From NCBI GenBank assembly GCA_002307135.1, contig DBTQ01000015.1, positions 62,001-126,000 on the forward strand: 64,000 nucleotides of DNA, written 5' to 3'. The notes under the pieces are model-generated. The model saw only the letters and a program-made list of their open reading frames with translations. It was not told the DNA's origin and ran no database searches. This DNA comes from Bacteroidetes bacterium UBA1312. Its GTDB lineage: Bacteria > Bacteroidota > Bacteroidia > Chitinophagales > Chitinophagaceae. Of the stretch, positions 60,435-64,000 are shown one piece after another. Positions within the stretch are counted from its first letter, which is position 1; the number at the start of each line of letters is the position of its first letter. The position numbers and the translations under genes were made by a program.

Positions 60435-62855
60435 ATGAAAGCCACTGCCCAATTGATAAAAGAAAGCGTTCTTTGTTATCATTGCGGAGAAGAATGTCCT
60501 GATAAAAAAAATGTTCTCAAAGAGAAATATTTTTGCTGTAGCGGTTGCAAAATGGTTTATGAAATACTTAACCAAAACGAGCTTTGCACTTATTATGATC
60601 TAAATGAAAATCCGGGAATTGCGCAATCCATAAAAATACGTGCCGATAAATTCGAATTTTTAGAGGACCAATCAATTGCACAAAAGCTGATCAACTTTAG
60701 CGACAATAAGCAAACGCAAGTTACCCTATACCTTCCTCAAATGCACTGTAGTAGCTGTCTTTGGCTACTAGAAAATGTGAATAAAATAAACAAAGGCATT
60801 ATCTCTTCCCGAGTAAATTTTAGTTCGAAAGAAGTTTTTATCATTTTTGACAACAAACAGACAACATTACGTTCAGTAGTAGAAACACTTGCAACAATAG
60901 GTTATGAACCTCATATTAGTTTGCAGGATATCAATACTATTGGCACTAAGAAAAGTACTAGCAATCGTTTATATAAAATAGGCATCTCGGGATTTTGTTT
61001 CGCTAATATAATGATGATGAGTTTCCCCGAGTATTTTTCCATTGGAGGATTTCTCGAAAAAGAAATTGGTTCAGCATTGCATTATTTTATTATAGCGCTT
61101 TCACTACCAGTAATCTTTTATTGTGCTTCAGAATTTTTTGTAACAGCATGGAAAGGATTCAAAAATAAATTTCTAAACATTGATCTACCTATTGCCATTG
61201 CCATTGCAATAACTTTTTTACGTAGCATTTATGAGATTAGCTCCGGCACTGGTAGTGGTTACTTAGATAGTATGTCAGGCATTGTTTTTTTCATGCTTGT
61301 AGGTCGTTTAGTACAAGACAGAACTTATCGCTCTATTTCATTCGACCGAGACTTTAAATCATTCTTTCCAATTGCAGTAAACGTATTACGAGATGGACAT
61401 TTTACACCAGTAGCTGTAGATAAAATATCGATTAATGATATCATTCAAATTCATGCTCATGAATTAATCCCAGTAGATGCTATTTTATCAAAAGGTAATG
61501 CAGAAATTGACTATAGCTTCGTAACAGGTGAAAGCATTCCCGTTGCTACTCAGACTGGCGAAATCGTATATGCCGGAGGCAAGCAATTAAGCTCAAATAT
61601 TGAATTAGTTGTTATCAAAGAAGTCTCTCAAAGTTACCTTACTAACCTGTGGAACAAAGACATTTTCAAAAGCGAAAAAGCAAGCACATCTATCATTCAT
61701 TCGATTAGTAAATACTTTACTGCAATAGTATTGTTAATCGGTAGCATTGCGGCAATTTATTGGCATCAGAGAGGACAAAGTTTATTAATGTGGAATGCCT
61801 TAACAACTATATTAATTGTTGCTTGTCCATGTGCACTATTGCTTTCCTCTACATTCACCAATGGTAATATTTTGCGAATTTTAAGCAAACACAAATTTTA
61901 CTTGCGTCATCCTGATGTAATTGAAGATTTATCCAAAATAAATCACATTGTTTTCGACAAAACAGGAACACTTACGCAGAATAAAAAAGTAAAAGTAAAT
62001 TATGATGGAATTGAATTAACCGAAGAACAAAAGCGCTCTATTAGTACATTACTTGCCGCATCAACACATCCACTCAGCCGTATTGTATATGACTATCTTG
62101 GGGGGAACGATCAGGAAGAAATCATATCATTCAAAACAGTCGTTGGTAAGGGTATAGAAGGCTGGGTCAATGAAAAACACATTAAAATCGGTTCTCAAAA
62201 TTTCGTCAACACCAACCAATCTCAGGACAATAGCTCATCCGACGGTTCATCTGTTTTTATAAAAATAGATGAACAGGTATTGGGCGCATTTTATATCAAA
62301 AACAGTTATCGATTCGGATTCAATGAAGTAATACAACAACTAAAATCCAAATTCCGATTATCTGTATTAAGCGGAGATAATGATGCCGAAGCCAATTATT
62401 TACACAAAGTTCTGGGCAACGAAACTGAGCTACTCTTCAATCAGCATCCAGAAGAAAAACTAGAATACATAGCATACTTACAACAAATAAAAAACGCTAA
62501 AGTGCTCATGATCGGAGACGGACTCAACGACTCCGGAGCCTTAAAGAAAAGCAATGTAGGCATTGCCCTTACAGAAGACACCAATAATTTTACTCCTGCC
62601 TCTGATGGCATTTTAGACGCGACTCAATTCGCACGCTTACCTCAGTTTATTGCATTTGCCCAAAGTGGCCGAAATATAATTATATCCAGCTTTGTGTTGT
62701 CTATTATGTACAACATTATCGGTCTATACTTTGCGGTACAAGGAACATTATCCCCATTAGTTGCAGCATTACTCATGCCTTCTAGTTCGTTAAGCATAAT
62801 ACTCATAACATACGGCATGAGTGAATATGCTGGTCGGCGGCATGGACTCCAATAA
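60435..62855 (+). CDS. ccoI: Heavy-metal P-type ATPase CcoI (copper supply for cbb3 oxidase)
   Basis: An 806-residue P1B-type ATPase. The N-terminus is a Cys-rich metal domain (C14-x2-C17, C21, then CCSGC at 34-38), followed by a heavy-metal-associated domain with MHCSSCLWLL (about 102-111). The membrane part has the CPC ion site in VACPCALLLSS. The phosphorylation motif is DKTGTLTQN, the nucleotide part has ASTHPLSR (HP motif), and the hinge is MIGDGLNDSGAL. CcoI/FixI transport copper for maturation of cbb3-type cytochrome oxidase, which fits ccoS and ccoN directly downstream. Confidence 0.94.
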   Translation: MKATAQLIKESVLCYHCGEECPDKKNVLKEKYFCCSGCKMVYEILNQNELCTYYDLNENPGIAQSIKIRADKFEFLEDQSIAQKLINFSDNKQTQVTLYLPQMHCSSCLWLLENVNKINKGIISSRVNFSSKEVFIIFDNKQTTLRSVVETLATIGYEPHISLQDINTIGTKKSTSNRLYKIGISGFCFANIMMMSFPEYFSIGGFLEKEIGSALHYFIIALSLPVIFYCASEFFVTAWKGFKNKFLNIDLPIAIAIAITFLRSIYEISSGTGSGYLDSMSGIVFFMLVGRLVQDRTYRSISFDRDFKSFFPIAVNVLRDGHFTPVAVDKISINDIIQIHAHELIPVDAILSKGNAEIDYSFVTGESIPVATQTGEIVYAGGKQLSSNIELVVIKEVSQSYLTNLWNKDIFKSEKASTSIIHSISKYFTAIVLLIGSIAAIYWHQRGQSLLMWNALTTILIVACPCALLLSSTFTNGNILRILSKHKFYLRHPDVIEDLSKINHIVFDKTGTLTQNKKVKVNYDGIELTEEQKRSISTLLAASTHPLSRIVYDYLGGNDQEEIISFKTVVGKGIEGWVNEKHIKIGSQNFVNTNQSQDNSSSDGSSVFIKIDEQVLGAFYIKNSYRFGFNEVIQQLKSKFRLSVLSGDNDAEANYLHKVLGNETELLFNQHPEEKLEYIAYLQQIKNAKVLMIGDGLNDSGALKKSNVGIALTEDTNNFTPASDGILDATQFARLPQFIAFAQSGRNIIISSFVLSIMYNIIGLYFAVQGTLSPLVAALLMPSSSLSIILITYGMSEYAGRRHGLQ

Positions 62856-62934
62856 GATGATATGAATCATATTTCATGCTGACACATGGCATAGTATAAT
62901 AGCACATCTATAACAACCTTTGTAAAAGAAAATT

Positions 62935-63096
62935 ATGAGCATAATAATATTAATAGCCGCAGTGAGTATTCTAATAGCAGGAGGCTTTTTAATCGCCTTT
63001 TTATGGGGTGTAAAAGATGGTCAGTTTGATGACGATTTTGCACCTCCCAATAGAATTCTATTCGATGATACAATTAAAACAAAAAATCAAAAGTAA
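62935..63096 (+). CDS. ccoS: cbb3-type oxidase assembly protein CcoS
   Basis: A 53-residue protein, easily missed by its size. One N-terminal membrane helix (IIILIAAVSILIAGGFLIAF) is followed by WGVKDGQFDD, the CcoS signature, where W-x-x-K-x-G-Q-(F/Y)-D-D is almost invariant. CcoS is needed for insertion of cofactors into CcoN. It lies between ccoI and ccoN with short gaps, as in most cbb3 clusters. Confidence 0.92.
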   Translation: MSIIILIAAVSILIAGGFLIAFLWGVKDGQFDDDFAPPNRILFDDTIKTKNQK

Positions 63097-63107
63097 ACAT
63101 TAACAAC

Positions 63108-64000
63108 ATGGAATTACAGAAGTTTTATTACGACAACAAAATTCCCAAATTATTTGCAATAGCCTGTATCTTTTGGGGAGTAATAGGTATGCTTGTCGGG
63201 GTATTAATTGCATTTCAATTAGCTTTCCCTGTACTCAATTTTGGAATAGAATATACTACGTTTGGTAGGGTAAGACCCATTCACACCAATGCTGTAATTT
63301 TCGCTTTTGTGGGGAATGGAATTTTTACCGGTGTATATTATTCATTACCTCGGTTACTCAAAACACCCATGTGGAGCAATGCTCTTAGTAAAATTCACTT
63401 TTGGGGATGGCAACTAATCATCGTCGCAGCAGCACTTTCACTTGCTATGGGTTATACTTCTGGTAAAGAATATGCCGAATTAGAATGGCCTATTGATATT
63501 GCCATTACATTAATTTGGGTAGCATTCGGCATCAATATATTCGGAACAATTCTTACTCGCCGGGAACGGCATTTGTATGTTGCAATATGGTTCTTTATTG
63601 CATCATGGGTGACCATTGCAATGTTACACATTGTCAATTCATTTGAGCTACCAGTCAGCTTCATGAAAAGTTATTCATGGTATGCAGGTGTACAAGATGC
63701 ATTAGTGCAATGGTGGTATGGCCATAATGCGGTAGCCTTTTTTCTGACTACCCCTTATCTCGGTCTGATGTATTATTTCTTACCCAAAGCCGCAGGTCGT
63801 CCGGTATATTCTTATAAACTAAGCATTGTCCATTTCTGGAGCTTAATCTTTCTATACATCTGGGCTGGCCCACACCATTTGCTTTATACAGCATTACCCG
63901 ATTGGGCTCAATCATTGGGTACCGCATTTTCAATAATGTTACTACTACCAAGTTGGGGTGGTATGCTCAATGGTCTATTTACATTACGTGGAGCTTGGGA
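63108..64000 (+). CDS. ccoN: cbb3-type cytochrome c oxidase subunit I (partial, right edge)
   Basis: The first 297 codons of the catalytic heme-copper oxidase subunit are present; the gene continues past base 64000. Starting at the ATG 63108 it shows about eight membrane helices. RVRPIHTNAVIFAFVGNGIF carries an N-terminal heme-ligand His, and VQWWYGHNAVAFFL holds the WWYGHNAV motif with the Cu-B/Tyr region of cbb3 enzymes. WAGPHHLLYTALPDWAQ gives further Cu-B His ligands. In many Bacteroidota ccoN is fused to ccoO; the missing part would show this. High-affinity oxygen reduction at the inner membrane. Confidence 0.95.
   Translation, partial: MELQKFYYDNKIPKLFAIACIFWGVIGMLVGVLIAFQLAFPVLNFGIEYTTFGRVRPIHTNAVIFAFVGNGIFTGVYYSLPRLLKTPMWSNALSKIHFWGWQLIIVAAALSLAMGYTSGKEYAELEWPIDIAITLIWVAFGINIFGTILTRRERHLYVAIWFFIASWVTIAMLHIVNSFELPVSFMKSYSWYAGVQDALVQWWYGHNAVAFFLTTPYLGLMYYFLPKAAGRPVYSYKLSIVHFWSLIFLYIWAGPHHLLYTALPDWAQSLGTAFSIMLLLPSWGGMLNGLFTLRGAW

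Overview
The window reads as chromosome of a low-GC member of the Bacteroidota, most likely of the Chitinophagaceae/Chitinophagales kind. The evidence is the run of secreted proteins with C-terminal type IX secretion (T9SS) sorting domains, the fused secDF gene, an ATP synthase a subunit with signal peptide, a CHU_C-type Ig-repeat giant protein, a cbb3 oxidase cluster with ccoI/ccoS, and promoters of the Bacteroidota form (TTG then TAnnTTTG) in front of many genes. No rRNA, tRNA, CRISPR array, integrase or transposase was seen.

The left part (1-33 kb) is mostly housekeeping in short operons: an L,D-transpeptidase-like lipoprotein (cut by the edge), an alkyltransferase-like protein, a DUF5522 protein and trmB; corA and mutY; an ABC permease and a DoxX-type membrane protein; an RND/MMPL exporter; CoA pyrophosphatase; tatC and rpiB; a DJ-1/PfpI protein; def, ruvX, a Bax-inhibitor-1 protein; pruA; a LamG lipoprotein; an FkbM methyltransferase divergent from lysS; DUF2252, fatty acid desaturase, a lipid A-type acyltransferase; secDF; and atpB-atpE-atpF-atpH-atpA, with no atpG where one would expect it. 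From 33 to 38 kb come an IS1096-passenger-like protein, two T9SS cargo proteins and a rhodanese.

The most unusual region is 38.2-46.1 kb, all on the minus strand. It holds two tandem copies of a grasp-with-spasm type RiPP locus. Copy A (right) looks intact: a 78-residue double-glycine precursor, a DUF6624 protein, an ATP-grasp ligase, a small protein and a SPASM protein without a radical-SAM motif. Copy B (left) has no precursor, a DUF6624 gene without an evident start, an ATP-grasp gene interrupted by an in-frame TGA, and an intact SPASM gene. A 332-333 bp direct repeat lies upstream of copy A and between A and B. A ~20 bp motif (ATTTTTCTTT-like) sits at the ends of both repeats and again where copy B abuts a 5'-truncated ompA fragment. 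This looks like a duplicating, partly decayed natural-product island.

To the right (46-50.5 kb) a plus-strand operon encodes an outer-membrane barrel, a Tat-type Rieske protein, an imelysin lipoprotein and a di-heme oxidoreductase, which together suggest envelope metal or redox handling. It converges on a 7.6 kb gene for a T9SS giant made of six NHL repeats and about 23 near-identical Ig-like repeats. The last 5.6 kb is a microaerobic respiration cluster: a Crp/Fnr regulator, two tandem paralogous proteins of unknown function, ccoI, ccoS and the start of ccoN (cut by the right edge).
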